NCBI RefSeq assembly: GCF_000004075.3
Contig: NC_026660.2
Location: 1,674,001 to 1,738,000, forward strand
DNA length: 64,000 nt
From: Cucumis sativus
Lineage: Eukaryota > Streptophyta > Magnoliopsida > Cucurbitales > Cucurbitaceae
Direction: 5' to 3'
The notes beneath the pieces were generated by a model that did not search any database, was not told where the DNA came from, and was given only the letters and a program-made list of their open reading frames with translations. The translations under genes were made by a program, and so were the position numbers. Below, piece after piece: positions 35,690 through 49,500 of this stretch. How positions within the stretch are numbered: the stretch's first letter is position 1; each line of letters starts with the position of its first letter.

Positions 35690-36320
35690 AATCTAATACC
35701 TCTACAGATGCTTCATAGTATAGATATTCGTTATGTTCTTCATTGCCATGTCTAGGTCTGTGTATGAAGTTGATGGATTGACATCCATGTATAAAGGAAA
35801 TGAACCGACTCTTGTATCAAAATATCATGTACAAGCCTCTAAATCATAATACCCCTAGGTCAAATGTCGGCATCATTGTCATCGAACTACCATAACTAGT
35901 CTAACTCTGGGTCTGTATCATAGGATGCAATTCTTTCAGATTATGGTAAATCTCATCTAGTTCAACTTCTTCCACTCGAACATGTCCTCTACGAACCGAT
36001 GGAGGTACAATGTAATGTATCTCCTCCATGTACCTCTCATTATTATTGGATATATCAAGAATATGTTGTTGCACATCTGCAACATCATGAAGACTAATGT
36101 TGTTCGATATCTGTGAATTGAAAAAAAAAAATTAGAAAACCACCCCTAGGAATCTGCAGACTCCTCTACAACGTCAAATGCAAGTGGGAGAAGATCAACA
36201 GATGTGTGGCTATTAGCAACTTGCCTTGATATTTACCATATAAGTGAGTGTCATCTATTTGAATAATCGATCAACATTTGCTAAAGGCTTCTATACAAGG
36301 ACCAAATGCCCAAAATACAA
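35690..36320 (-). mobile_element. Decayed Mutator-like (MULE) transposase fragment
   Basis: On the minus strand 36300-36210 translates to GPCIEAFSKC, stop, then IDDTHLYGKYQGKLLIAT. This matches the MULE transposase motif in which an acidic residue follows a CRPLI-type strand (IDGTHLYGKYKGKLL in intact members). A shifted frame then continues with LPLAFDVVEES, also family-typical. 36120-35930 has an open, acidic stretch of about 70 codons that may belong to the same element. Stops and frameshifts make it non-functional. Confidence 0.7.
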
Positions 36321-37980
36321 AAGTAAGAATAACATGTACTCTCCATTCCTTGCATGTTCTAGGATTAGCCACGATCTTCATATACCATCTATGCAATTGG
36401 TTTAGCGTTAGGGTTAATAAAATGAGTGTGGTCTTCCATGAACATGTTAAAATTCAAGTTTATATCCTAGCTCACCCTACTCACATTAACATATAGATAC
36501 ACCATGTTCGGGATTGGTATTGCAATTGAAAACATAGTTTTCATTGCATGTTCATTTGGTAAAGAGAATCACATAAATTTTATTGGTCTCGATGAAGTTA
36601 GATTTGGATGCTTATATATAGTTTAATTTCTATATGGTTTGTGCGTGTATCTATACCAACTAATGATCCTATATAGTTTTAGTGAATTGTTCAAAGACAA
36701 TTTCACGGTTCACATTGATGCTAAAATCTCTAGAAACTGGTTGGTCATAATCGACTCTATCAACACCATCAATGATATTACCATTCATAAACAACAAGAG
36801 TTATTTTATAAAAAAGATATTGTATATATTATAAAATGTATATATATATATATATAAAAAGATTTGTTTTATATATGATGGTTAAAAATCATTCAGCATG
36901 ATTATAATAAATAAATAAATAAATAAAATCATGCACTGAATTATGTTATTATTATTTTAAATTATAGTTTTTATTCCATTCAATGTTTAATGAATTACAA
37001 TTATATCATTACAATATTACACTATGCAACAAAACTAATTAATTAATTTTGTAACTATAATAATTTTTTTTTTCTCTTTTAGTATATTAATTTATCTTAT
37101 ATGTATAATGGTTAAAGATCTTTTAGAACAATCTAAGAGATTACCAATAAATTTCTTTTTTAGAAAGAAAAAAAACACAAAATATTCAAGAATAAAAAAT
37201 AAATTACGTGCATATTAGTTTAAAGTAATTAAATAATAAGACCAAATAAAATAAATCCTAAGCAATTAAATAATACTTTTAACAAAATATTCAAATATTT
37301 CCAATTTTAGAAATAAATATATGCATGCATTGCACACCTAAACACTACTTGGCTCATGTGTTTATCGTGTGTGGTAGTATACGCTAACATGTTGTCCAAC
37401 ATGCAAATGGTCATGGGACTCGGTACATGACTTGAAAGAAGTCATGTATCAGGTACATGACTTCGTCCACCATCCATCTTTATAGGAAATTGTGTTGAGC
37501 CAACAATGCACAATCCTTTGAAATAGCTAAGCTATTAATGTTATTGCAAATTTGGGCATATGATAGATTTTTTATTGTAGCACCACAAGTTGCATTACAG
37601 GTTCCAGTTACGACCACTGAGTTGCAGGTATTGTTTTTTTTTTTTTATATATCTAATAATTAGATATTTGCACTTCTTATAACTTATTGTTATTATTGTT
37701 TTTTACACATGAGATGGAGTGTTGTTCTACTTACATCTAAACAATCAACGAATATGTTGTTAACATATCAATAGATATTTGATCGACTTATGCACACCTT
37801 GGGTAGAAAAATATTATACCAATGAATACTACTTATTTTTTGTTGTCTACTGATAACCGATAGAAATACAAGTTATTATGGCCTTTTAGATAGAATGATC
37901 GGACCAAAATGCATAGAAAGTGTATCAAAACACGTTACTTATGTTGTACATGCATAAATATTTAGAAATACACTTAACAT
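36321..37980. other. AT-rich intergenic DNA with microsatellites
   Basis: Contains a TA microsatellite (36839-36856), an ATAA repeat (36908-36928) and A/T-rich DNA. No protein similarity was recognised in any of the short open stretches. Confidence 0.5.
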
Positions 37981-39010
37981 AAGCATTCATGCTTGTTTCA
38001 CCCCGTTTTTAGTGTTTTTATGTAGGCTAAAGAACAAAAGAATAAGCTAGTGAATTGTCGAGGAACTCGAGCAGAGACTAGGTGAGAAGACCACATCAAA
38101 ACGTGAGAAGAGATTCACTAGAAGATAAAAGTGGTAGATGAAATTGATGTGGCTTGAAGAGAGAAGCAACTTTCAGTGGTAACATGCTCAAAAGATTAAA
38201 ATTTTCGCCTAAATCTGCCTATAAAAAGGAACTTCATCCTTACCGAAAGAGAGCGACGTCTAAATGGAACACCATTTGTACACCTGAAGAGGTGGGCAAA
38301 ACCCTAGAGAGTTGGTGGAAAGGCAGCCTTTCCTAATCTATTAAGCACTTCTTCATCTTCTCCAATTAGTTCATGAGTGAAAACTTGAGGTATGAGTGAA
38401 CAAGATCTCATTCTCCATCTCCCCTAACTTGTAGTGTCATTTCTTATTCTTTTTATTTTTGTATTTCTTTACATTGTATTTGTTCATATTGTACAGTGGT
38501 CGAAGGTCGTCATTCTTTAGTACAATATATATTTGTACTATTTTAATTCATCAATGTCTCTACTTTTCATTGACTTTGTTATTCGTAGTTTAGGTCTATG
38601 ATAAGTTCTTGATAGGAAGATTAGTTTATAATTCTTATCGCATTAGCTGAGCTATTTTCATTACTTGGCCAGTGTATATCACTAACGACTCGAGAGGACA
38701 AGTAACAAGAATATAGCTAACGCACATGAGGAGGAGTTTGGAGACAAATTCATCTTGGCGGGATGACTTCCATCTTTTGTGTCCCAAAAGGAGAACAAGT
38801 GTAGGTACTAAGCGTTGAGAGGTTGTCACCCTTAAACGTGAAGCTGTATAAGTCTTATAAGTAAACTCTTCTAGATATACCATGTTTAGGCTTAGTCATT
38901 CGGATCTCGAGTAAACTCATTCAATGTAGATGATGATAGAGTAAGGATATGTTGCATAGGGAGATCAGGATAATACTTAGTTTGTAATTCAAAATTTTAG
39001 TTCATATGAA
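37980..39010 (+). mobile_element. Possible LTR or LTR-retrotransposon remnant
   Basis: Starts near TGCTTGTTTCACCCCG. A promoter-like CCTATAAAAAGGAAC lies at about 38219, with a short non-repetitive leader after it and long non-coding sequence of LTR-like composition. No paired copy, primer-binding site or target duplication was found, so borders and identity are weak. The 60-codon open stretch at 38154-38336 is not similar to anything I know. Confidence 0.25.
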
Positions 39011-39361
39011 CTTCAATTTTAAATATAATATTAGACGAAAATGCATTCTTGTTTGTATTAAAATCATAGTCATATATCACAAACTTAAGGGAAAAAATAA
39101 CCCTTAAAGAACCAAGTCATCTAAAGATGTACAATCAAAATGTGGTGCATCAAAACAAAATTTTGAAACGAAGAAAATAAAAAACGTCAATGTTGGAATT
39201 TCACTTACATAACAAGTGGAAATACTCATCATTGTAGATCAACTATGATGTTTCCTTTTGCATTATTTCTTTTTGTGTCCAAATTTCAAATCTAAAAGTA
39301 TCACATAAATTTCAAACAATAGGTTAATTTAGGAAATTAAATTTGTTTTAAGAAAGTTTCT

Positions 39362-39430
39362 TTAATCCAGTCACAATCCACGTGGCTAAAGACTAAGTCA
39401 AACTGGTCAAAATGTTTGTGACTGGATTAA
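39362..39430. repeat. Perfect 15-bp inverted repeat (hairpin)
   Basis: TTAATCCAGTCACAA at 39362-39376 and its exact reverse complement TTGTGACTGGATTAA at 39416-39430 enclose a 39-nt loop. The loop contains CACGTGG, a G-box core. It could be a miniature transposon or a small foldback RNA. It is not close to a gene end (1.2 kb from the PHD gene stop). Confidence 0.75.
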
Positions 39431-40586
39431 TAGATGTCGTACCGAAAACAAGATTTCCTTCCAAGCTAAACTACTCTATCTTTTACAATAGTTTGTACAC
39501 TAACCCCATTTGTGTATTTTCTTAACCCCATCTATGTATTTTCTTTTCTAACTACCTAATTTTTTATTAGCTGTCCAAAATCATAAAAAAATAAAGATAG
39601 TGATATGTGAAAATGGAAAGAAAAAAGAAAAGAAAAAAAACAAACTGCAATATTGTTGTTAATACTCACTAATTGATTGTTTTATGTGGTGTAAATAATT
39701 TTTTTTTTTGTCTATTTTTAAATACTTATTTAATAAAAAAATTCGAAAATGCATTTATTGTAACTTATTTTTCTTCCATTTTTCAATTTGGAGAGATAAA
39801 ACACATTATTTTATTTTCAATTTCACCGCAACTCTTCACTTTCATATTTGATTTTTAATAATTTACCTTTATTTGTTTTGAGTATTATTTGTTTTATTAT
39901 AAGATATTCCATTGTTTAATTGATATAGTATACCACATATTCTAATTTGTAAACGTAGGTATTTGAGACGATAATATACAACTCGATGTTTTGATATGTA
40001 TGTCAATATAATTAAGAGTGTATATTACAATATACAAAATTAAAATGAAACACTAATGGACGTGACCTTTGCTGGAGGAGAGATAATCACAATTATATAT
40101 ATATACACACAACACATTGTGTGTGGAACCGACTAGTGGAAAAACAAAGTCTCAAGCCTTTCTTTATAAAACAAAAAAAAAATGAAATGTTCAAGACATT
40201 AGTGTAATATAGCCTTTTTAAAGACCTTGTGTTGAAACCCCTACAAAATTTTACTTCAATGTCAATCCCTTCTAAGTCTATTTCCATAACCTACCCCATT
40301 CGACCGCCATATTTGGAAGAAAACTAAGCTAATTCTTTACTAAAATGAATACACAGATGAGATATTAGAAGATAACTTGATACATATATGAACAAGTTGC
40401 AGCAATATTCACAAATTGCGATTCTAAGGATAGATGAAACAACTTAGTGATCACAAAACTAACTCGACACTTACAAACTACAGAAGCTATGTAACAAAGG
40501 CTACACCAGCTAGATTCTTTGCATTTGCCCTAACTTGGTTACAACTACAAGAAATTACATCCACAATTTGGAGAGTACCTTTCAAA
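39431..40586. other. AT-rich spacer downstream of PHD-finger gene
   Basis: No coding potential. 40360-40586 is likely the 3' UTR of the gene ending at 40587. A short TA run lies at 40096-40106. Confidence 0.45.
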
Positions 40587-43500
40587 CTACTCGTCTGAAC
40601 CAGAGGCTTCTCTTCTTTCTGAAGATTCATCAACATCCTGCAACTCGTCCTCACTGAACATGCTTCCATCACTTGAATCGGAAAGCAGCCCGACATCGTC
40701 ATCGTCAGTAAACACCTCCATCTTGCGTCTCTTCCTAATATCCTTTATACCTTTTCCTTGAAGAGCTAATCTTCGTTTTCGAGTGTTCCTCTTGCGTTTT
40801 GGAAACTCTTCTTTCTGAGACTCAAGGCTTTTACCTTCTGTAGCCTTCACTGTTCTCCCTTTACCATATTCACTATCCTCGGATTCTTCAACATCAAATT
40901 TGCGCCTTTTCCTGCTTGAATTTGTCTGGCATAGAAATATGTTTCAAAATTAGGTTATCCCTATTAAAAAAATATGGCAGCCAGCTGGAGTGGTTAACCC
41001 AACACAACTTTCTTTTTTGAAAGGCAACCGAATGAAACACAAACGATTGTTTTCCAAATATAAGATCATAAAAGCTTCCCCGTTTTATAAATTAAAATCC
41101 TAACTAGACGCCCATTGTATTGTATAAGCCAATATCAATTCCCAAAGCAGGCTGATTTTCATGCAAACCATGTCAAGGATCTTGTGATATCTTAAGGGGT
41201 ATCTTATAGTTATTATTATCATCACTATTGTGCGTAACAGGGAAACCCGTGTATAGCTTATGTTACTTGCTCCTTGTTAATCTCATGAAATTACAATTTA
41301 CAATCTCATCTTACACTATATGAAGATTAAATGCTAAAGAGAAGTGACAAGGAAGCAAAATTACAACAACTAGAATTTCCCATTCATTTCAAAGATATAG
41401 TTTCACAAACTTAATTTCAACATTTTTATTTTAAATACAATTTGAACATAATGTTAGCACTTACAAATTCTGAGGTCTCGTAGGTATTCAAAAAGTTTTT
41501 CCTTTTGGATCTCTGTGAACCACCTAAATCACAATTGATCGACCTCCAATGTAAAAGTAGAATAAAGAAAAAAATTAGCAAAAACATCCTTGAAGTCTTT
41601 TGGTAACTTGGACTTACAAAGTTGAGTCGATATTTGGTACATAGATTTTTTACATGTTTCAAACAGCGAGTAAGCTAATCTCACATAAACCATCCCTCCC
41701 TGTTTATGGACTCAACTTTTACACTAACATGCTAACATTCACAATTTTCACAACATACGAAACAATTTGGTTGAGGAGTGAAATGGAAAGGAGGAAGGAA
41801 ATGCTTTTTTTAAAGTCCACGCCTGCCCAAGGGCCCAGACTTTGAAGATGTCAAACGTTTTCTTATTAAGCTCACCACTGCCACATGCAACCTAGGTAAG
41901 TGTTACTCAAAAACCTCAAGCCTTAGCTAATATGGCCACATGTTAAGGCCAAATACTCCTGCCCATAAAGAATTAGAAACCAAGGGCACAGTTGTACAAC
42001 CTATAGAACAGATCTTGTTCAAGTAAGAATGTAAGATCATCCGGCCTATAAAGAATTACAAAGTGAATAGCAACTAAATCAAAGGATGTTTAACTAAATT
42101 ACGAAACAAAGAGTAAAGGTCGAACTGTGAGCAACTACCACAAGAACTCAACCTGTGTGGATCCTATCCTCTGGAAGTGTAAATTTGCATGATCTGCATG
42201 GAGTTATAGTTTTAAGGGTTAGGCATCCATAGGGAAGAGTGATATGACTGTGAGGTTTCTCTTCCATCTTTAGAGGATATATCTTTAGAGCCAAAAACCA
42301 AAACTCCCTTGATTAAAGAAACTTCCATATTTGATGTTGCTGATACTGACTGACTAAAAATCAGACCCGAATGAGACTTTGGCTTTTGATTGGGATGAGA
42401 GAATGGAGCTAGCAACCAAGCACAATATTCCCGATATCCACTTCAAGAGTTGAAGTTCAAAGCAAATTACTCTAACCAATTATGGTTACTGTTTGTCTAC
42501 TCCTTTGTTGCAAATATAATGAATGTTTGGAAGTGATTATGAAATTGTGGAGATCACTTTTGTCATGCTCAAAATCATTTTGAAACAGGTCTTTGATCAC
42601 TCAAAAGTATTTCAGTGTTTAATTTCACACTTTTAAACACATTTTTCATACTAATAAAATTGATTTTGAATAATCAAAAGCATTTTTCAAGTGATTTTGA
42701 CCATTTTAAGGATCACTCCCAAACATGCTAGAAGAGGAAACGTTGCATTTAAATTCAGATTCACTCTTAATTATACAAGATAACTTGGGATACCATTCTG
42801 ATCATGTATGCCATTTGCATTTAACGAGGTAGTTGAGGGAATAACTACAGATTCAACATTCAATCAAAACCCTAGCACTTCCATTAGTTCTGCCAACCTT
42901 ATTGAATCGGCGGAATTTGAAAAGTTACCAATAGAAAGATCGTTATTGACAACACTTGGTAGTTCGAGAGAGGAAATATCGCTGAATCTGAGGTCAAAAT
43001 TATCAATCTCCTCATCTTTAATTTGATTGAAGGCAGGAACAAATCCACTAAGGTCCTTTCACTTGGGTAACAGCTTTTGTACAATCCAGAAGATTGAAGT
43101 TTGAGAGGAAAAACTAACCAGGTTTGATATCTTTCATGATTTGGTTATTTCTACTGTATTGTACTGGTGTAAAAATAAGTACCCTTTTAAGCCTTTGAGT
43201 CTTTCTTATATTGTCTCTCACCTTTGGCCCTTATTTCATTCTATCAATGAAATGTTTCCTTTTCAAAAAAAAAAAAAAAAAAGAGAAAAATAGTCAATAA
43301 CTTTCTAGTTTCCATTAAAAACCAAAACAACTCATCTCTCAGTTCTCACCAAAGCATTATCAGCCATAATGGCACTTAAACTAATGAGATCCCAATAATA
43401 GTTTTCCAAAGATGCACAAATACCACCCCCAAGAATTGTGCGGACACAACCTAAAGACTATGAAAATCTCATTAAGGTCGACTTATACCAACTCATTCTT

Positions 43501-46500
43501 TTCTAACCCACTACTGTTTTGAGGATTCACAGGATGTCCTTTTACTACCACCACAAAACTTCTGAAACAAGTCCAATTAAAATCTAAAAGTTGAGGACTT
43601 GCCTGACTCAATGACTTCCTCAACTTTTCCATTCTCCCGCTGCTTATGAAGGTCCAAACTGGCTGATTTGAAACAAGTAAATTTAATTGCTCCTATTTCT
43701 CAAATTATAACAAAAGGTCCCTTAACATTTCCCAAAAGAGCCAACCACGTTCCTGAATACCAGTAGGAATCCTTAAAACCTTTCTTCCTCCAGCAGAGGG
43801 CCAATAATACACTTTGAAATTTACCCTGATTGGGATCTAAACTTTGACACTCAAAGAGTTCCTGAATGATCTCTACTTTAATTGAAAATTTTGAACATAC
43901 TGAAATGTAACATTTCCACCCAGTAGCTTTCAGACCAATGAAGATGGAAGATTGATAAAGGAATTTTCTGTTTGAACTTCACACCTTCAACTAAGATCAA
44001 ATCACCATTTGTCTGAAAATGCCACGAATATAACTTTTCACTTGCTCCTTAGGCTTGAAACCAGCTCGAAGTACGAGGGAAAATTACAGAAACAAGATCT
44101 GAGCAAAACAAACTTCTAACACAGCAAAGATTGAGGAAGGAGGCTTGACCAAGATCAAAAGGCAAAATGAAATGCTACAGAGAAGGCTTGCACTGGATGA
44201 AAACTGAGACAGAGGAGAGAGGAGAGAGGAGAGAGGAGAGAGGCATCGATACTCTTAGACTGATTTTGCTACTGTTTTAAGCAAAGTAGATATTTTTCTA
44301 TGGCGCAGTTAGTGTTAGAGGGTGGCATGCCAAAAAGGAATCTTCATGATTATTTTAGTTTAATACATGTATCGTATAACAGTTGTTTTTTTCCCTTAAA
44401 AAGTAAGTCAAACATTCCTGCCAAGGTACTTGAAGTTGAGGCATGTAGCTAATTTTGAAAATTCTGTCAACATATCATTTCATTCACATTCATAAAACTA
44501 GAGGATTTAAAATTTCTTACTGGAGCACTGTTGCAGAAAATTAGCAATGGCTCAAAGACAATCACGGGCGTACCTTTGGACCACGGTCAACCAATCGGGC
44601 CCACTCATGTCGATTTCTTAGACAATCAAGAACAGCTTGTGAATGACTGGAATAAGCATAGCGCTCTCCATTGTGCTTCCTCAAGTTATGCCAGTGCTGC
44701 AAAGAAAAGTAGCAAAGTAAGCAATTGCACATAAAAGGAAAAAAAAATGATTATTCGATAATATACAAAGGAAACGAAGACAAATAAATATGGCATATCA
44801 GAAGAAATCATACTGGCAATACAGCATTACATAGTTCTTCATAAGTCATACGCCTTCCTTTGCTCATAATCTCATTGATCAAGCCTGCATAGAAAGATAT
44901 AATGTTCCAGATTATAAAATCAATTAATTTTATGAAAATAAAAAGAAAATTTCCACGCGTACAGTTCACTACACACACATACCAGGTAAGGTGTGATGAA
45001 CAGGACCTTCTCCAACAGTGCCCGTGTCATCATCAGATGTGTTCCTTGGTGAATTACGTACAGATGTATTGTTATGATCATTTGCCTCAATTGATGAAGA
45101 TGGGCCACTACTTGTGGTATTTCTACCATAGGCTGAAATAAAACCTTTTTTAAGAGCATTCAGTCTTGCTTGTGATCCATTTTCCTCCCTCTTGGATGCT
45201 TCTGCAGAAATACTTGTCTCCTGCCTTCTTTGATCAGGGGAAGAAAGAACTTCATCAGTTCTTTTAGCATCGTCATCAGGATCGCAGGCACTGCGGAAGG
45301 TATCTCTCAAGGCATCTTTGTTTTTCATTCTAGAAGCCTATAAATTATATAACCACAAATATTTTAAAGATAACTCTTAGAACCTGCAAACCGGCATATC
45401 TAAAAACAGAACAAATTGGAATAGATCATATTCATAAGAGGGAGATATATGCATATATTTTACCGAAGCATGATCTCTTCCCCTAGAAGAAGAAGAACGC
45501 TTTATTAGCATGCTTGTTGCATTTGGAGAACCCAACTGTGGTGAGCTCCCTGGCTGACGCAATCGTGGAACACGAGGCACTCTAGGTGAGCTATTGAGCT
45601 CTTGATGCAAAAGGAAGGCTAGCTGCCAGAATCCAAAGTAATTAGATTATATACATGCAAAGTCATATAGAAAAGTACATCACTAGAGTTAAAAAGAAAA
45701 AAACTGAAATTTTTTAAGAACCTCTTCATCACTCAGAACAGCAGATGGATTTGTAGTTGCTGGAGGGCACATGGCTGTTGCATGTCGCTGATTGACCTTA
45801 GATGGAGGATGAAAGTTTGTCTGGTTAGGCTTGTCACCTCTTTGTGCTAAACATGAGCCCAATATCTTGTTTTGTCCAATTAAACCCTTATGATTGAGAT
45901 GCGACTCAACAGATTCACTGTAGCCACTATCTGATGCATTATGTACCACAGACGTTTTAACCGTTGAGAGCACAACAGAATCTTTTATGTGCAATGAGGT
46001 TCTTTTTGAGATAGGATCTTGCAACAAGTCCCTAACAGAGTATAATGAAGTTGTACCAGCACTTGGTTGCTCTTTAACTCTTCTCCTAGGCATTTTTTCC
46101 CTTTCTTCATCTCTGTCAACATCATTTGAAGAACATTCTTTTCTACTGCTACAACTTCCAGACGCTGCCTCATGTTTGGCAGCAGTACCCTCTATGCTTT
46201 CAGGATCTGCAGGTGTTAATTCATTGGATATTGATGGTTTAGAAATTATAACGTCTGACGATGCAGGGGAAGATATTCCAACACATAACGTTGTTTTGTG
46301 TTGAGGAGGTAATACACGTTGATTTGAAACCATTCCACCCGATTTTGATGGCTTTTCAACACCAACTTCAGAACCATTTTGGGATTTCAAAGAACTAATA
46401 TCAACTGTTGTGCTGCCTTCTGGCCAATCCCATTCCTGTTTAAACTCACGTGGATTAGTACATTGCTCGTCAGCCTTTTCAATACAATAACTGCTACCAG

Positions 46501-49500
46501 CTTCAGAGCTTCTGTTGAATTCTTCTGCCTTGTGGCCATCGAATTGTGAACCGCATACTGCACCACCAGAACTCACCTTAAAACTCTCGTGCATACGATC
46601 ATTGCATTTTTGCAGCTCTGCAGCATCAGCATGTGATGAAGCCTGGGCGTTCAAGGATTCTCCAGATACATCATGTTGCTTGTCTATTTTCAATTTGGCA
46701 TCCGACTTCAGTGAATCAGTTGAATTGCCACAATTAACATCTAGATGAATTTGATCATCCTTAATTTCAAGTGCAATGGTAGCTAAACCTTCAAGAGAAG
46801 GCTTTAGGAAACTCTTAGAAAATCCTTCAATACCATCATCTGAATAGTCAAGTGCCGTACCACCCTGAAGTTGAATAAGTATGGTAGGGAATTACCAAAC
46901 AGTGGAAAGTAGAACAGAATGATCAATCATAAAAAGAAAAAAAACAAAAAGAACAAATCAGAAGGTATAAAATGCCTAGGAAAACACTCAAGCAGCTTTT
47001 CTTCTTCACATTTGAACTCTTCCTCTTCATCAATTAGAAACATTTCCCAAAAAAGATCTAAACGTCACTCAATAGTGTGAAAGTACCCGAATTTATTCAA
47101 GCCATTCCCAAAGCATTGTGTTCAAAGAGAGAGGGTACAGGAGACCATCAGAATGAGAATAAACAAGGTCAAATTGATCTCAGAACAAAATCCTGGTGTG
47201 TTGGAAGTTAATTGTGCAAAAAATCAAGCTCCTACTCAAGCTAACAGGTCAGATTCTCAGCCCCCTTCTCATCAATTATTCGAGCACTCTCTTATCTCAT
47301 TGCCTAACTCAAAGGTGAAATTTTTTAGAGGAACTCCATGCCAAACCTCAGATTATTCCATCCAAAAAACGGTGCGAGTCTGCAACTGAATCTTCATATA
47401 GTGTGAGCAGCGAAGAAGTAGATTATGGTGAAAAGACAGATGAAAATGAGAAATTGTTACAGAAGGAGCCCTTTGAAACAGACCTCAATGCTCTGTTTCA
47501 GCTTGATGAAGGTTTGAAAGGTGAATTGCCTGCCCTCCAACAGTTCAGTCCTTTGGGATCCCAGATCACTTGAAATCAAAAGTTGCTGCGTGCAGTTTAA
47601 TTTTGGATGAAACCTTCCAAATAATGACAGTGTTTTTGTTCCTTTGCCAAAAAAGAAAAAAGAAAACAATGGGAACCCTCTTTCACAACTTATTTCACCT
47701 TTTTCGAGTTAATTTTCTAAGTATGCCGCTCTTTCTATTTAAGGCTTTCTCATTCTTAAACTAACTCCTTTTATTTTAGATTTTTTCTATCTTAAACCAC
47801 TCCTTTTATTTTATGCTTTCAATTTCTTGTTAGCCTTTCAGTAGTTCTCATGGAGTTTGGTTTCTATCTTTTTAACAAACCCAACACATTCTTGAAAATT
47901 TCAAGAACTTGTTAATTATTTTCTCCATTCTTCGCCTTCTTTATCAAAATAAGAAACCATGAATTGGTAAATACATAATACATAGAAGGGGGAGGGCAAA
48001 AGTGAAAACACTAACCCCCTCCCCAAGATCTTTCTTTCTTATAAAACACGAATAATATATTGACTCCCATTTAGTTATGATACGTACAAGATCATAATGA
48101 CTAAAAGAATTAGAAAGAGAACACCAAATGGATGCAAAGATCCGATGGAATTCCCAGGATTATGAGTAGAGATTTTCCTAAAAGCTCTCCATGTTCAAGT
48201 GGTCTGAGGGTACAGTGTACACAATAAATGAATACCTACCAACTCCTTAAGTGTTATAAACACAGAAGTATTAAGATACTACGAACTCTTTTGCATTAGA
48301 AAGCCACTCAAGAGAAAGAAAAGACTTGGCTCTATACACCCTTCAACTTTATGAGATCTCATTCAATATGATACTAAAATCTCCTGTATAACACTCAACA
48401 CATAGTTGCAGTCATAAGACATGTGGCATACAGTGCAATACAAATAATTATGCAAAAGACCAATAAATACGATGAAATACAATTACTTATTCAAAAAACT
48501 GACATACCTGCTTCATGACAACATTTCCAACATCTTTTTTAGCATAGAGAGGTGGTGTCTCACTCTCAATTTTGATGGAATTCTCAACTGCTGAAGCAAC
48601 TTGCATCCCTTTATCTTCCTTTGTTACAACTGTACTGAGACTATGGTTTCTAAATACCTCGGAAGAAACAGTATCAGAAGAGAGCTCAAAACTATATTTA
48701 GGTCTGTCAACATTTCTATTGGCTATATCATATGCATCAGATGAAGATTCTCGAACCGCTATTTTGTTCCTAGGATTTTCACCATCACCTCTGACATGCT
48801 TTAGATCTCTGCCTGCCGATTGTTTTTCACCATCCGTCGATGTCAACACTAGAAATAACAACAAAGAGAGGATGTGAAGAACTGAAGACATTTCCTACAT
48901 AATAATCTAAGATATCAATTAAGAAAGCCTGAAGATGAAGTACCTATTTTAGCATGATCAACTCTCTTTTTCATGTTTGTCACCTTATCAGAGGGTGTAG
49001 ACTTAGTCTTCCCAGGTTGATCTTTTGATACTGAATAGTCTTCTTTTTTGCACTTACCTGAATGTAGTATGAGAGGTCGAAGAAAGCTTCTCTCCCTCAC
49101 ACCATTCCCAGCACACCTATCCAAATCTTCACTCACACCCTGCTTTTCGCTCAAAAACCCATTCCTGTCACATAACACATCCCCGACTTTGCCTCTCATA
49201 CCAATCAAAGCTGCCACAGGCGTAGCCAACACATTTTCCTTCGACAAAGAGAAAAGAACACCAGCACCTTTGTCAGCAGGATTCTCATTTTTCTCAATGT
49301 CCGTATTATCACGCTGGTCCTCATCCCAACAGGGAAACTCCCGATACTGAAAATTAAATTTCTTTGGAACATATCCAGTGCAGTTCCACAACTGTGGAGT
49401 AAATAACGATGACAACCCGCTAAATAAAGCAGGGTCACCACCTGGAACCCCATGAACATGAACTCTTTCCTCAATCGGTATGTCTGTCCAAAGCCTAAAC

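Noticed and set aside
38154..38336. 60-codon basic open frame
   Set aside because: It lies just downstream of a TATA-like box in LTR-like DNA, is short and has no recognised similarity.
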